Shown here: positions 8,087-17,265 of the stretch, in pieces | How the letters are laid out: each line of letters opens with the position of its first letter | Position numbering within the stretch: position 1 is the stretch's first letter | Source of the DNA: a beta proteobacterium L13 | GTDB taxonomy: Bacteria > Pseudomonadota > Gammaproteobacteria > Burkholderiales > Chromobacteriaceae | Direction of reading: 5' to 3' | Length of the DNA: 64,000 nt | NCBI GenBank assembly: GCA_000335715.1 | Contig: AMYZ01000011.1 | Coordinates: 1-64,000, forward strand | Program-made: the position numbers and the translations under genes | Notes under the pieces: model-generated | Databases searched by the model: none | What the model saw: the letters and a program-made list of their open reading frames with translations, nothing else | Told to the model about the DNA's origin: nothing

Positions 8087-8851
8087 ATGAAACGATGGAC
8101 AGCAGGGCTGGGTTTATTGGTAGCCGCCATGGCGGCGCAGGCAGGTAGCTGGCAGGCCGGTGGCGGTGTCGGCGTGGCGCAAAGCTGGTATCGCGGGGCG
8201 GATAACCGTGCATCGGCTTTGCCGCTGGTGGGCTACCAGGGCGAGCAGTTTTACTTTCAGGGCGCAGAGCTGGGCTGGAAGCAGCCCTTGGGCGAGCAGC
8301 TGAGCATCACCGCCAAAGCGGAATGGGAGTTCGAGCGCTTCAAACCCAAGGATAGCGATGTCGCGGCCTTGCGCCAGCTTGGCGAGCGCAAGCATGGCGT
8401 GCTGGTGGGGGGCGAGCTGGCCTGGGCGCTGGATGCGCGCACCGGTTTGTCGCTGTCGGCTATGCACGACCCGCGTTCGCGCCACAAATCGACGCTGACT
8501 ACTGTGGCCGTCGAGCATGTGCTGCCGTTCAGCACCCAGCAGGATCAGTTCAGCGTATCCGCCGGGGCAAGCTATCTGCCCAAGGCCTATATGCAGTACT
8601 ACACCGGTGTCAGCACGGCAGAGGCGGCGCGTAGCGGGCTGCCTGCCTACCAGGCTGATGCGGCGACGCGCTACCAGCTGCAGGCAGGCTGGCGCCATGG
8701 CTTTAACCGCCAGCTAGGCATGATGGTGCGGCTGTCGGTAAGCCATTTGCCCGCCGATATCAAATGGCAAGAGTCTACGCGTAGCGGCAGCCCGATGATC
8801 GCGCGCAATGTCAGCGTGGGTGGTTTGGTGGGCCTGAGCTACCGTTATTAA
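8087..8851 (+). CDS. MipA/OmpV family outer-membrane protein
   Basis: The 254-residue protein has a clear signal peptide (GLGLLVAAMAAQA). The mature part has the MipA/OmpV features: GGGVGVAQSWYRG near the N-terminus, PLVGYQGEQFYFQGAELGW, and a final strand ending in YRY. Members are beta-barrel scaffolds, in E. coli linked to MltA and murein synthesis, elsewhere to antibiotic or osmotic response. It is a single-gene unit bounded by terminators on both sides, with an AT-richer promoter region at about 8010-8085. Confidence 0.85.
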   Translation: MKRWTAGLGLLVAAMAAQAGSWQAGGGVGVAQSWYRGADNRASALPLVGYQGEQFYFQGAELGWKQPLGEQLSITAKAEWEFERFKPKDSDVAALRQLGERKHGVLVGGELAWALDARTGLSLSAMHDPRSRHKSTLTTVAVEHVLPFSTQQDQFSVSAGASYLPKAYMQYYTGVSTAEAARSGLPAYQADAATRYQLQAGWRHGFNRQLGMMVRLSVSHLPADIKWQESTRSGSPMIARNVSVGGLVGLSYRY

Positions 8852-8863
8852 GCGCCGCTCTGT

Positions 8864-8900
8864 CAAAACGCCCGCCCCTGTTATAGGGGCGGGCGTTTTG
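8864..8900. terminator. Bidirectional terminator between the mipA-like gene and truC
   Basis: A 16-bp perfect inverted repeat (CAAAACGCCCGCCCCT and its complement) with a 5-nt loop has A-rich and T-rich flanks. It lies between convergent genes, so it can terminate both. Confidence 0.9.
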
Positions 8901-8916
8901 TTTTGACTGGCGGGGT

Positions 8917-9681
8917 TTAGCCCTGCGCAGGCGCGCTGGTGTCGCCGAGCCAAGCGGCGGGCAGCGCATCTGCCCAGCCAAGCTCGCCCAGCAGGCGGGC
9001 AAAATCGCCGCTTAGCGGTGCGATCAGCGTCAGCGGCTGGCCGCTGTGCGGGTGGGTGATCTGCAGTTCGGCGGCGTGCAGCAGCATGCGGCCAACCTGG
9101 TATTGCGTCTGGAAGAAGCGGTTATGTACGCCCTTGCCGTGGGTCGCGTCGCCGATGATGGGGTGGGCAATGTGCTTGAGGTGGCGGCGCAGCTGGTGGC
9201 GGCGGCCGGTTTCCGGCTGCAGCTGTACCAGCGCGTAACGGCTTTGCGGGTAGCGGTCTACGGCAAAGGGCAGCGTACAGCGTGCCAGCGTGCGATAGCG
9301 GGTGAACGCCGGCTGCGCGTTGAGCTGGGCGTTGCCGTGCACGTATTCGCGCTCGTCCGGCTGGCGGGTAATCGGGTGGTCGATGTCGCCGCTGTCGGCC
9401 GGGTGGCCGCGCACTACTGCCAGATAGGTCTTGGCCGGCGAGCGGCTGGCAAAGGCATCGTTCAGCAGGCGTGCGGTGGCGCTATCCAGCGCAAACAGCA
9501 GCACGCCGCTGGTGCCACGGTCCAGCCGGTGTACCGGAAACACCTGCTGGCCGATCTGGTCGCGCAGCAGCTGTACCGCAAAGCGCGTCTCGCGGCGGTC
9601 GATTTCACTGCGGTGCACCAGCAGGCCGCTGGGTTTGTCGATGGCAATCAGGTGCGCGTCGCGGTACAGGATGGTCAGCAT
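8917..9681 (-). CDS. truC: tRNA pseudouridine synthase TruC (RluA family)
   Basis: The 254-residue enzyme carries the RluA-family catalytic motif VHRLDRGTSGV with the essential Asp. It also has LVQLQPETGRRHQLRRHL and HPIIGDATHGKG, as in TruC, which makes pseudouridine-65 in tRNA. The protein lacks an S4 domain and has TruC length. The frame is open to 9780, but MLTILYRDAHLIAIDKPSG at 9681 is the expected family start. One copy of the dispersed GTTGGCCGC motif lies immediately upstream (9686-9694). Confidence 0.85.
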   Translation of the reverse strand: MLTILYRDAHLIAIDKPSGLLVHRSEIDRRETRFAVQLLRDQIGQQVFPVHRLDRGTSGVLLFALDSATARLLNDAFASRSPAKTYLAVVRGHPADSGDIDHPITRQPDEREYVHGNAQLNAQPAFTRYRTLARCTLPFAVDRYPQSRYALVQLQPETGRRHQLRRHLKHIAHPIIGDATHGKGVHNRFFQTQYQVGRMLLHAAELQITHPHSGQPLTLIAPLSGDFARLLGELGWADALPAAWLGDTSAPAQG

Positions 9682-9906
9682 GAAGGTTGGCCGCAAAAGG
9701 GAAGGCGCGCAGTGTAACAGTGCATGGTCGCGCTGGCGATGCCACACATCGGCGACAGAAAATGCCAGTGCGCTGCCCATTATGGGGCAGGTGTGGCAAA
9801 TGTCGGCCAGCGCCTTGGGCTGGCGGCGTACTGGCCTTTAGCATGATTACACGATGACAACAGGCGACACCGCCCCGAGTGCCGCTACCCACACCGAGGT
9901 CTACCC

Positions 9907-11724
9907 ATGCTCCCATTGCGCACCATTACCCTGTCCCTGCTGCTGGCCGCCTGCGCCAGTGCACCAAGCCATTTCACCTACAGCCCGCTGCCGCAACAGC
10001 CGGAAGCCGCCAGCGGCTACCAGGAAAAAACCGGCTGGGCCACGCGCCAGTACGCTGTGGCTGCGGCCAACCCCTTGGCGACCGACGCCGGGCGCCAGGT
10101 GCTGGCTGCCGGCGGCAGCGCGATCGACGCCGCGGTGGCGGTGCAGATGGTGCTGGGGCTGGTAGAGCCGCAAAGCAGCGGCATCGGCGGCGGTGCTTTC
10201 CTGCTTTACTTTGATGGCAAGGCGGTGAGCGCCTACGACGGCCGCGAAACCGCACCGGCGGCGGTGGGCGACAAGCTGTTCATCGGCGCCGACGGCAAAC
10301 CGATGGCGTTCAACGACGCCGTGGTCGGCGGGCGCTCGGTGGGCGTACCCGGCGCGGTCGCCATGCTGGAAATGGCGCACCGCGAGCAGGGCAAGCTGCC
10401 GTGGGCAGAGTTGTTCGCGCCGGCCATCCGCCTGGCGGAGCAAGGCTTTGCCATCAGCCCGCGGTTGTACACGCTGCTGAAATCCGACCCCTTCCTGAAG
10501 CAGGACCCAGTCGCCGCCGCGTACTTTTACCAGCCGGACGGCCAGCCGTGGCCGGTAGGGCACATCCTGAAAAACCAGCCTTACGCCGACGTGCTGAAAG
10601 CCATTGCCCGCCAGGGTAACCGTGCCTTGCAGCAAGGCAGCATCGCACAAGCCATCGTGGCCAAGGTGCAGGGCCATGCCAGCAACCCCGGCAAGCTGAC
10701 GCTGGCCGACCTGGCGGCCTACCAGCCCAAAAAGCGCGACGCGCTGTGCAGCGACTACCGCGCTGCCAGCCGCGATTACCGTTTGTGCGGCTTTCCGCCG
10801 CCCAGCAGCGGCATGATCGCGGTGGGCCAGATTCTGGGTATCCTGGCCAACACCCCGGCGGCCAGCCTGCCGCTGGCGCAGAGCGCGGACGGCAAACCGT
10901 TGCCGTCACCGCAATGGCTACACCTGTACACCGAAGCCTCACGCCTGGCCTTTGCCGACCGCGCCAAGTACGTGGGTGACCCCAATTTCGTGGCGCCACC
11001 GGGCGGCAGCTGGCACACCATGCTGGCGCCGGCTTACCTGGCCAGCCGTGCCAAACTGATCACCGACAACAGCATGAAAACCGCGCAGCCTGGCCAGCCC
11101 GGCGTGCTGACCACCGCGCTGGGCGTGGCGGCGGCGCAGCCGGAGTACGGCACCAGCCATATCAGCATCATCGACCGTAACGGCCACGCGCTGAGCATGA
11201 CCACCACCATCGAGGCGCAGTTTGGCGCGCGCCAGATGGTGAACCCCGGCGGCAAGGGCATGGGTGGTTTCCTGCTCAATAACGAGCTGACCGACTTCAA
11301 CTTTGCCCCCAACGACAGCAGCGGCCTGCCCACCGCCAACCGCGTAGAGCCGGGTAAGCGCCCGCGCAGCTCGATGAGCCCGACGCTGGTATTCGACAAG
11401 GCCAGCGGCCAGGTGCTGATCAGCGGCGGCAGCCCCGGCGGCGCGCTGATCATCCACTACACCGCCAAAACGCTGTACGGCATGCTCAACTGGGGCATGA
11501 ACGCGCAGCAGGCGATCAACCTGCCCAACTTCGGCGCCACAGGCGCGCCCACCATGCTGGAAGAAAAGCGCTTTCCGGCCAGTACGGTGGACTGGCTGAA
11601 AGCCCGCCAGCACGAGGTGCGTGAAACCGACATGACCAGCGGCCTGCAGGCTATCGGCCGTACTGCCGACGGCTTCTTTGGCGGTGCCGACCCGCGCCGC
11701 GAAGGCGTGGTAATGGGCGAGTAA
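9907..11724 (+). CDS. ggt: Gamma-glutamyltransferase, lipoprotein form
   Basis: The 605-residue precursor of the N-terminal nucleophile hydrolase cleaves glutathione and transfers gamma-glutamyl groups. The N-terminus is a lipoprotein signal with a lipobox ending LLLAAC, so the enzyme should be membrane-anchored instead of freely periplasmic. Family motifs are SSGIGGGAFLLYF, the Y-G-T-S-H processing site whose Thr becomes the new N-terminus of the small subunit (near residue 418), and GKRPRSSMSPTLVF with the later SGGSPGG. It stands alone between truC (divergent) and a convergent binding-protein gene. Confidence 0.92.
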   Translation: MLPLRTITLSLLLAACASAPSHFTYSPLPQQPEAASGYQEKTGWATRQYAVAAANPLATDAGRQVLAAGGSAIDAAVAVQMVLGLVEPQSSGIGGGAFLLYFDGKAVSAYDGRETAPAAVGDKLFIGADGKPMAFNDAVVGGRSVGVPGAVAMLEMAHREQGKLPWAELFAPAIRLAEQGFAISPRLYTLLKSDPFLKQDPVAAAYFYQPDGQPWPVGHILKNQPYADVLKAIARQGNRALQQGSIAQAIVAKVQGHASNPGKLTLADLAAYQPKKRDALCSDYRAASRDYRLCGFPPPSSGMIAVGQILGILANTPAASLPLAQSADGKPLPSPQWLHLYTEASRLAFADRAKYVGDPNFVAPPGGSWHTMLAPAYLASRAKLITDNSMKTAQPGQPGVLTTALGVAAAQPEYGTSHISIIDRNGHALSMTTTIEAQFGARQMVNPGGKGMGGFLLNNELTDFNFAPNDSSGLPTANRVEPGKRPRSSMSPTLVFDKASGQVLISGGSPGGALIIHYTAKTLYGMLNWGMNAQQAINLPNFGATGAPTMLEEKRFPASTVDWLKARQHEVRETDMTSGLQAIGRTADGFFGGADPRREGVVMGE

Positions 11725-11748
11725 GCGTTTACCCGTGCGCTAAAACAA

Positions 11749-11780
11749 AAGCGGTCAACCTGGTAACAGGTTGGCCGCTT
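11749..11780. terminator. Terminator-like hairpin built from two copies of the GTTGGCCGC repeat
   Basis: AAGCGGTCAACCTG is followed after 4 nt by CAGGTTGGCCGCTT, a 14-bp stem with one G-T wobble, lying between the convergent ggt and binding-protein genes. The arms are two facing copies of the dispersed repeat, the left one with a single substitution. Confidence 0.7.
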
Positions 11781-11804
11781 GGCTTTGCTGCTCGCGTGCG
11801 GGGC

Positions 11805-13388
11805 TTATTTTACCACGGCCTTGCCGAAATCCACGCGGCCGAAGGGGCTGACGCTATAGCCGCTGACGTTGGCGCTGGTCAGCGCGGCGGCGGTGGGGTG
11901 GGCCAGCGGCACCCACAGTGCCTGCTCTTTGATGATTTGCTGGGCGCGGGCGTAGTTGGCCGCACGCAGTTTCGGGCTGGCGTCGCGGCGGGCGTCGGTG
12001 ATCAGCTTGTCCAGCGCGGGGTCGCAGAAGCGGGCGAAGTTGGTGCCGCTCTGTACCGCGGCGCAGCTGAATTGCGGGGTGAGGAAGTTGTCGGCGTCGC
12101 CGTTGTCACCGGCCCAGCCCATGAACAGCACGTCGTGCTCGCCGGCTTTGGCGCGCTTGATCAGCTCGCCCCATTCGATGACCTTGATCTCGGCCTTAAT
12201 GCCGATCTTGGCCAGGTCGGCCTGCAGTACTTCTGCGCCGGCTTTCGGGTTGGGGTTCAGCGTACTGCCGGTGGGGCGAATCCAGATGGTGGTGTCAAAA
12301 CCGTTGGGCAGGCCGGCGTCGGCCAGCAGTTTCTTGGCGCGGGCCAGGTCCAGCTTGTAGTCCTTGATGGCTTTGTTGTAGCCGAAGGTGGACGGCGGGA
12401 ACGGGTTGACGGCGGCGGTGGCGCTGCCGGCAAACACCACTTTCAGGTAGTTGGCCTTGTCGAAGGCCAGGTTGACGGCCTGGCGCACGCGTTTGTCGTC
12501 AAACGGCTTGTGCTGGCTGTTCAGCGCGATGAAGGCGGTGGAGAACATCGGCACGGTCAGTACCTTGATGCGGGCGTCGCCAGCGGCGTCGCTGATGTCC
12601 TGTGGCTTGGGGCTCAGCGCGATATTGCATTCGCCGGCTTTTACTTTTTGCGCGCGTACCGCGCTATCGGGGGTAATGGCGTAGATCAGGCGCTCGGCGG
12701 CTGGCTTGCCGCCAAAGTACGCCAGGTTGGCCGCGTAGCGCACGGCGCTGTCTTTTACCGAGCTCTGGAACACGAAGGGGCCGGTGCCCACCGGTTGCGC
12801 GTTCAGCTGCTCGACGTTGCCGCTCTTGGCCAGCTTGTCGGCGTATTCGGCCGAATAGATGCTGGCAAAGCCCATGGTCAGCAGCGGTACCAGCGTGGCG
12901 TCGGGCTGGTTCAGATCAAAGCGCACGGTGCGGGCGTCTACTTTCACCACTGCCTTGATCAGCTTGTCCAGCTGGAACGATTTGGCGTGCGGGTAGCCGT
13001 TGGGCGCGCTTTTGTACCACGGGTGGGCGGGGTCGATCATGCGCTGGAAGCTGAATACCACGTCGTCGGCATTCAGCGCGCGGCTGGGGGTGAACCAGGC
13101 GGTTTTGTGGAAGGCGACCTTGTCACGCAGCGAGAAGGTGACCGACAGGCCATCCGGCGCCACTTTCCAGGCGCTGGCCAGGCTGGGCACTACTTTGCCC
13201 TGGCGTGCGTCGTAGTCCACCAAGCGGTTGAACAGCACGTCGGCGCTGGCGTTGGTGGTGGTCAGCGAGTTGTAGCGCACCACGTCAAAGCCTTCGGGGC
13301 TGGCTTCGGTGCAGACGGTCAGCGGTTTGGCCAGCGCGGGCAGCGACAGGGCCAGCAGGGCGGCAAGGGCGGTAAGGCGAGCAGTCAT
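11805..13388 (-). CDS. ABC transporter substrate-binding protein, peptide/nickel (DppA/OppA-like) family
   Basis: The 527-residue periplasmic binding protein belongs to family SBP_bac_5. It has a signal peptide (LTALAALLALSLPALA), then LTVCTEASPEGFDVVRYNS at the mature start, as in dipeptide-binding proteins, and the internal segment NANPDGGVKT-like IWIRPTGSTLNPNPKAGAE. The ATG at 13388 is preceded by AAGGAC; a longer open frame to 13481 lacks a signal peptide at its start. No permease or ATPase genes are adjacent, so it either works with a Dpp system encoded elsewhere or is a solitary receptor. Confidence 0.9.
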   Translation of the reverse strand: MTARLTALAALLALSLPALAKPLTVCTEASPEGFDVVRYNSLTTTNASADVLFNRLVDYDARQGKVVPSLASAWKVAPDGLSVTFSLRDKVAFHKTAWFTPSRALNADDVVFSFQRMIDPAHPWYKSAPNGYPHAKSFQLDKLIKAVVKVDARTVRFDLNQPDATLVPLLTMGFASIYSAEYADKLAKSGNVEQLNAQPVGTGPFVFQSSVKDSAVRYAANLAYFGGKPAAERLIYAITPDSAVRAQKVKAGECNIALSPKPQDISDAAGDARIKVLTVPMFSTAFIALNSQHKPFDDKRVRQAVNLAFDKANYLKVVFAGSATAAVNPFPPSTFGYNKAIKDYKLDLARAKKLLADAGLPNGFDTTIWIRPTGSTLNPNPKAGAEVLQADLAKIGIKAEIKVIEWGELIKRAKAGEHDVLFMGWAGDNGDADNFLTPQFSCAAVQSGTNFARFCDPALDKLITDARRDASPKLRAANYARAQQIIKEQALWVPLAHPTAAALTSANVSGYSVSPFGRVDFGKAVVK

Positions 13389-13566
13389 GGCGTGTCCTTC
13401 AGGTCTGCGGCGGTGCAATAGTGCCCGCCGGGCAATGATGGGCAACAGCATACCGCCAGCATGTGCTGTCTTGCCAAGCATTATTTACGCTAAGCATTTT
13501 CCCGTTTTGCACAAAGCCGCGTGGCGGGCTGCAGAGGCTCGCTGCGGCCAACCCTGGGTAGCACGG

Positions 13567-14667
13567 CTAGCCGTAGCGTTGCAGTAGCGGGGTGGCAGTA
13601 CGGTGCAGCAGCTTGGCCAGGGTGGAGAGCGCCAGGCGGTGGCGGCCGTGCAGATGGTGGGCAAAGACAGCGGTGTATTCCAGATGAGGCACGCCGCCAC
13701 GGTGGCGTTTGAATTCACCGGCACCGCTACTGTAGTGCAGCGCCAATTGGCGTTCGCGCGCCTTGGCCAGCAGCAGGGCCATCAGCTGGCGGTACAGGCC
13801 CAGCTCGGCCGGCAGGCTGGTGTCGTAGCCCAGCAGCGGGGTGGTAAGCCAGCCGTAGCGCTGGTACAGGCCGATGCAGCCCACGATCTGGCCATCCAGC
13901 GCCAGCGCATGCAGCGCCAGAAAGCGCTGCTGCAGGCACAGGCGGAAAAACGCCGGGGTGAAGTCCGGGTTCAGCGCAGAGTGCTTATCGATAAACAGCT
14001 GACGGAAGCAGCGTTGCAGGGCCGGGATGTCGGCTTCACTAAGCTGATCCGGGCCCAGTATGGTGAGCTGGCTTGACTGCAGCAGTTTTTGGTCGCGTTT
14101 GACATTGGCGCTGCGCCACACTGCAGGGTCGGCGGGCTTGCACAAGTAAACCTGGCGGGCAGGCAGCAGCAGCCAGCCCTGCGCTTGCAGCATGGCGGGC
14201 AGGCCGGGGTTGGCCGCATCGCACACATTGCGCAGCAGCAGCGGGGCGTCCGGCTGGCGAGCCAGCAGGGTGTCTGTAAGCAGGGTCAGCTCGTCTTCGC
14301 CCCATTGCGGGTGCAGATTGGTGGACAGCAGCCAGTTATTGATGTGCCAGGCGCTGTCCAGCCGTGCCGCGCTGATCAGCCCTGCCAGCGGCCCGCTGGC
14401 GGCGGCAGCCAGCAGGCGGGCCGTGCGCCCGTGGCGAGCGGCTTCGGCCTGCGGGTAATGCAGCCAGGCGGCGCGCGGGCTGGCAACGTAGCTGTCGCCA
14501 CTGGCCTGGCGGGTGAGCCGGGTGACCGGTATGGCGGGCGTGCCGGCGTCGCTGCAGCAAACCTGGCTGGGGGCGTTGGCCACCCAGTACTGGCCGCCCA
14601 GCTGGCGTGCCTGGCTTAGCCAGTGGGCGTGGCCGTCCAGCAGTAGCGGGTTTTCCAGGCGGCTCAT
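13567..14667 (-). CDS. GNAT/Fem-like acyltransferase partnered with BtaA-type enzyme
   Basis: The C-terminal half of this 366-residue protein (about residues 200-340) resembles the GNAT_6/Fem-like fold: IVGCIGLYQRYGWLTTPLLG, the helix LYRQLMALLLAKARERQ, and a late SSGAGEFKRHRGG motif. The N-terminal half has no feature I recognise. It starts inside the end of the btaA-like gene (4-nt overlap), so the two are cotranslated. The obvious inference is that it modifies the product of that enzyme, perhaps by acylating the free amino group of a homoserine-type lipid. No biochemical support is visible in the sequence. Confidence 0.6.
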   Translation of the reverse strand: MSRLENPLLLDGHAHWLSQARQLGGQYWVANAPSQVCCSDAGTPAIPVTRLTRQASGDSYVASPRAAWLHYPQAEAARHGRTARLLAAAASGPLAGLISAARLDSAWHINNWLLSTNLHPQWGEDELTLLTDTLLARQPDAPLLLRNVCDAANPGLPAMLQAQGWLLLPARQVYLCKPADPAVWRSANVKRDQKLLQSSQLTILGPDQLSEADIPALQRCFRQLFIDKHSALNPDFTPAFFRLCLQQRFLALHALALDGQIVGCIGLYQRYGWLTTPLLGYDTSLPAELGLYRQLMALLLAKARERQLALHYSSGAGEFKRHRGGVPHLEYTAVFAHHLHGRHRLALSTLAKLLHRTATPLLQRYG

Positions 14668-15881
14668 GTGCGCTTGGTGTACACGTGTACGCCACCGTAA
14701 ATGGCGGCGCGATCGCGTTGGTGCAGCTGGCGGTTATAAGCCGGGTCGGTTTCCCAGCAGGCCAGCAGCTGCGGTGCCAGGCGGCGCTCCAGCGGGGATG
14801 CGCTGCCGCCGGTGCGGAACACCACGCGGGCGCCGGGGGCGGCGGTACGGGTGACCTGGCGCCACAGGGCATTGAGCTGGGTGTCGTCCATCCAGTCTTG
14901 TGCGTCCAGGAAAACATAGGCGTCCAGGCTTTGTGGTGCGCGCTCGTCCAGAAAGTCGGTTAGCGAGTGGTGGTGCAGCTGCAGCTTGCCCAGCTGCTGG
15001 CGGATGGTGTGGTAATGCGCTTGCTGCAGGTAGAGCGGCAGGCTGCGCTGGTTGTCGGTGTCGTAGCGGCGGGCAAACGCTTGCTGGGCGTAGGGGTTTT
15101 CGGCAAGCGGGAAGTCACAGGCCAGGCGGCGCATGCGGCTTTCAAACAGCGCAGGCAGGTTGCCGCCGGCATCGGCACGCAGCTCGGCAAACTGCGCTGG
15201 CGGGATGCCCATGCTGTACAGCAGGCTTTCGCGGTGACACAGGAAACGCAGCAGCGGGTGGCGGAAAACGGGTGCCAGATGGCGTTCGAACAGAGCTTTT
15301 TGCTCTTCCAGGCTGGCTGCTTTGGCCAACTGGCCCAGGTTGCCGCCCATCAGCCTGGCCAGTACGTGGCCTATGCCGATAAAACGCCCCAGCAGGCCGT
15401 GGCGGTAAGCGTGGCGGGTAAACAGCTCGTAGCGCGGCGTGCCCCAGATATTGTTGTGTTCCCAGTACTGGCGGGCGCTTACCGGCAGCGCTGCGGCAAT
15501 ATAGCGGCGGTAGCGCTGGGCGTTCTGGCGCTGGCTGGCATCGCCCAGAAAGTCCAGCAGGGTGCTGTAATCCGGCAGCTCGGCAAAGGCGGCTTTCTTT
15601 AGTGCCAGCATGGCCAGGTGGGTGTCGTTCAGGTCTACCGCGTGCACCTCGGCTGGCTGGCGGCTCAGGTAGGCCAGGGCGTTGCAGCCACCGGACGAGA
15701 TGGTGAGCAGGCGCATGCCGGGGCGCAGCTGTAGCGCTTCGATGTCTACTTCCGGGTCTTCCCAGATCTGCGCGTACACCAGGCGGCTGAACCAGCTGGC
15801 AAACAAGCGGTCGCCAATGGCTTTCAGGCCGGTGGTGGTGGAGTTGGTCACAGCCTGGCTGACTAGGTTATGCGTGCTCAT
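14664..15881 (-). CDS. BtaA-like S-adenosylmethionine:diacylglycerol 3-amino-3-carboxypropyltransferase (DUF3419)
   Basis: The 405-residue protein carries the DUF3419/BtaA hallmarks: LVYAQIWEDPEVDIEAL, the SAM-binding region TISSGGCNALAYL, the acidic VDLNDTH, and EHNNIWGTPRYELF. BtaA enzymes transfer the aminocarboxypropyl group of SAM to diacylglycerol and give diacylglyceryl-homoserine, the first intermediate of betaine lipids. The usual partner BtaB, an N-methyltransferase, is absent nearby; a GNAT-like gene overlaps instead. A start at 15881 sits behind AGGAGG on the minus strand. Confidence 0.8.
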   Translation of the reverse strand: MSTHNLVSQAVTNSTTTGLKAIGDRLFASWFSRLVYAQIWEDPEVDIEALQLRPGMRLLTISSGGCNALAYLSRQPAEVHAVDLNDTHLAMLALKKAAFAELPDYSTLLDFLGDASQRQNAQRYRRYIAAALPVSARQYWEHNNIWGTPRYELFTRHAYRHGLLGRFIGIGHVLARLMGGNLGQLAKAASLEEQKALFERHLAPVFRHPLLRFLCHRESLLYSMGIPPAQFAELRADAGGNLPALFESRMRRLACDFPLAENPYAQQAFARRYDTDNQRSLPLYLQQAHYHTIRQQLGKLQLHHHSLTDFLDERAPQSLDAYVFLDAQDWMDDTQLNALWRQVTRTAAPGARVVFRTGGSASPLERRLAPQLLACWETDPAYNRQLHQRDRAAIYGGVHVYTKRT

Positions 15882-15969
15882 ACGGCCTCCTGATCGGGTT
15901 TAGCCGATATTGCGACCCTTGTATGGCATGTTGATGACAGGAGGGTTGCGGGGTAATGACGGTGGAGGC

Positions 15970-16018
15970 TTGACAGGTGTGTTACAACATAACATATGCT
16001 AATGTTACGTTATAACGC
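15970..16018 (+). promoter_or_regulatory. Promoter with Zur-type operator of the zinc-starvation operon
   Basis: A -35-like TTGACA is at 15970-15975, with ACATAT at a 16-bp spacing. Overlapping it, TGTTACAACATAACA (15980-15994) differs at one position from the meningococcal Zur consensus TGTTATDNHATAACA as I recall it. A second related half-palindrome, TGTTACGTTATAAC, follows at 16003-16016, and TAACAT/ATGTTA arms link the two. With the gene content downstream, zinc-dependent repression by Zur is strongly suggested. Confidence 0.75.
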
Positions 16019-16029
16019 TGGAGAAAGCC

Positions 16030-17265
16030 ATGTCTGCCAAACAAGATCCCCGCCTGCCCGTTACCGTGTTGTCCGGTTTTCTGGGTGCCGGCAAAACCAC
16101 CTTGCTGAACCATATCCTGAATAACCGCGAAGGCCGCCGTGTGGCAGTGATCGTGAACGATATGTCCGAGGTGAATATCGATGCCCAGCTGGTGCGCGAG
16201 GGCGGCGCCGCGCTAAGCCGTGCCGAAGAAAAGCTGGTGGAGATGAGCAATGGCTGTATCTGCTGCACGCTGCGCGAGGATTTGCTGGTAGAAATCCGGC
16301 AGTTGGCCGCAGCCGGCCGCTTCGATTACCTGCTGATCGAGTCCACCGGTATTGCCGAGCCGCTGCCGGTGGCGGAAACCTTCACTTTCCGCGACGACGA
16401 TGGCTACAGCCTGTCCGATATCGCGCGGCTGGACACCATGGTCACCGTGGTGGACGGCTTCAATTTCCTGCGCGACTACAGCTCGCAAGACTTTCTGCAC
16501 CAGCGCGGCGAGGCGGCAGGCGAGGAAGACGAGCGCACGGTGGTAGACCTGCTGATCGAGCAGGTGGAGTTCTGCGATGTGATCGTGCTGAACAAGACCG
16601 ACCTGATGTCGGCCGAGGACATCCTGCGGCTGGAAGCCATCCTGGCCACGCTCAACCCGCGCGCGCGCATCGTCAAAAGCCACTTTGGCCGCGTGCCGCT
16701 GGCTAGCGTGCTGGATACCGGGCTGTTTGATTTCGATGCCGCCGCCGACGCGCCGGGCTGGCTGCAAGAGCTGCGCGGCGAACACGTGCCGGAAACCGAA
16801 GAATACGGCATCACCAGCTTTGTTTACCGCGCGCGCCAGCCTTTCCACCCGCAACGCTTTTACCAGTGGGTGCAGCAGGCGTGGCCGGGCGTGGTGCGCT
16901 CCAAGGGCTATTTCTGGCTGGCGACACGGCCGATGCTGGTGGGCAGTTGGTCGCAGGCCGGAGCCATGTCGCGCCACGGCCTGGGTGGCTTGTGGTGGGA
17001 TGCAGTAGACCGCGCCGACTGGCCGCAGGACGACGAAAGCCGCGCCATCATCGCCAGCCGCTGGGCCGAGCCGTGGGGCGACCGCCAGCAAGAGCTGGTG
17101 ATCATCGGCATGGGCATGGACCAGGCAGCGTTGACGGCGGCGTTTGATGCCTGCCTGCTCACTGAGGCCGAGCTGGCTGCTGGCCCGGCTGCGTGGGCCA
17201 GCTTGCCGGACCCGTTCCCGCAGTGGGGCGAGCTGGCCGAAGAAGGCGAGGCGTTGCCGGCATGA
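16030..17265 (+). CDS. zigA: COG0523 metallochaperone GTPase, ZigA/YciC zinc branch
   Basis: The 411-residue G3E GTPase has Walker [14 protein letters not shown], the metal-binding CxCC motif ([13 protein letters not shown]), Walker B-like [11 protein letters not shown] and the guanine-specificity NKTD. The C-terminal CobW_C domain runs [21 protein letters not shown]. ZigA-type members help deliver zinc to client proteins during zinc limitation and are repressed by Zur. It heads a three-gene operon behind a Zur-like box and overlaps the next gene by 4 nt (ATGA). Confidence 0.88.
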   Translation: MSAKQDPRLPVTVLSGFLGAGKTTLLNHILNNREGRRVAVIVNDMSEVNIDAQLVREGGAALSRAEEKLVEMSNGCICCTLREDLLVEIRQLAAAGRFDYLLIESTGIAEPLPVAETFTFRDDDGYSLSDIARLDTMVTVVDGFNFLRDYSSQDFLHQRGEAAGEEDERTVVDLLIEQVEFCDVIVLNKTDLMSAEDILRLEAILATLNPRARIVKSHFGRVPLASVLDTGLFDFDAAADAPGWLQELRGEHVPETEEYGITSFVYRARQPFHPQRFYQWVQQAWPGVVRSKGYFWLATRPMLVGSWSQAGAMSRHGLGGLWWDAVDRADWPQDDESRAIIASRWAEPWGDRQQELVIIGMGMDQAALTAAFDACLLTEAELAAGPAAWASLPDPFPQWGELAEEGEALPA

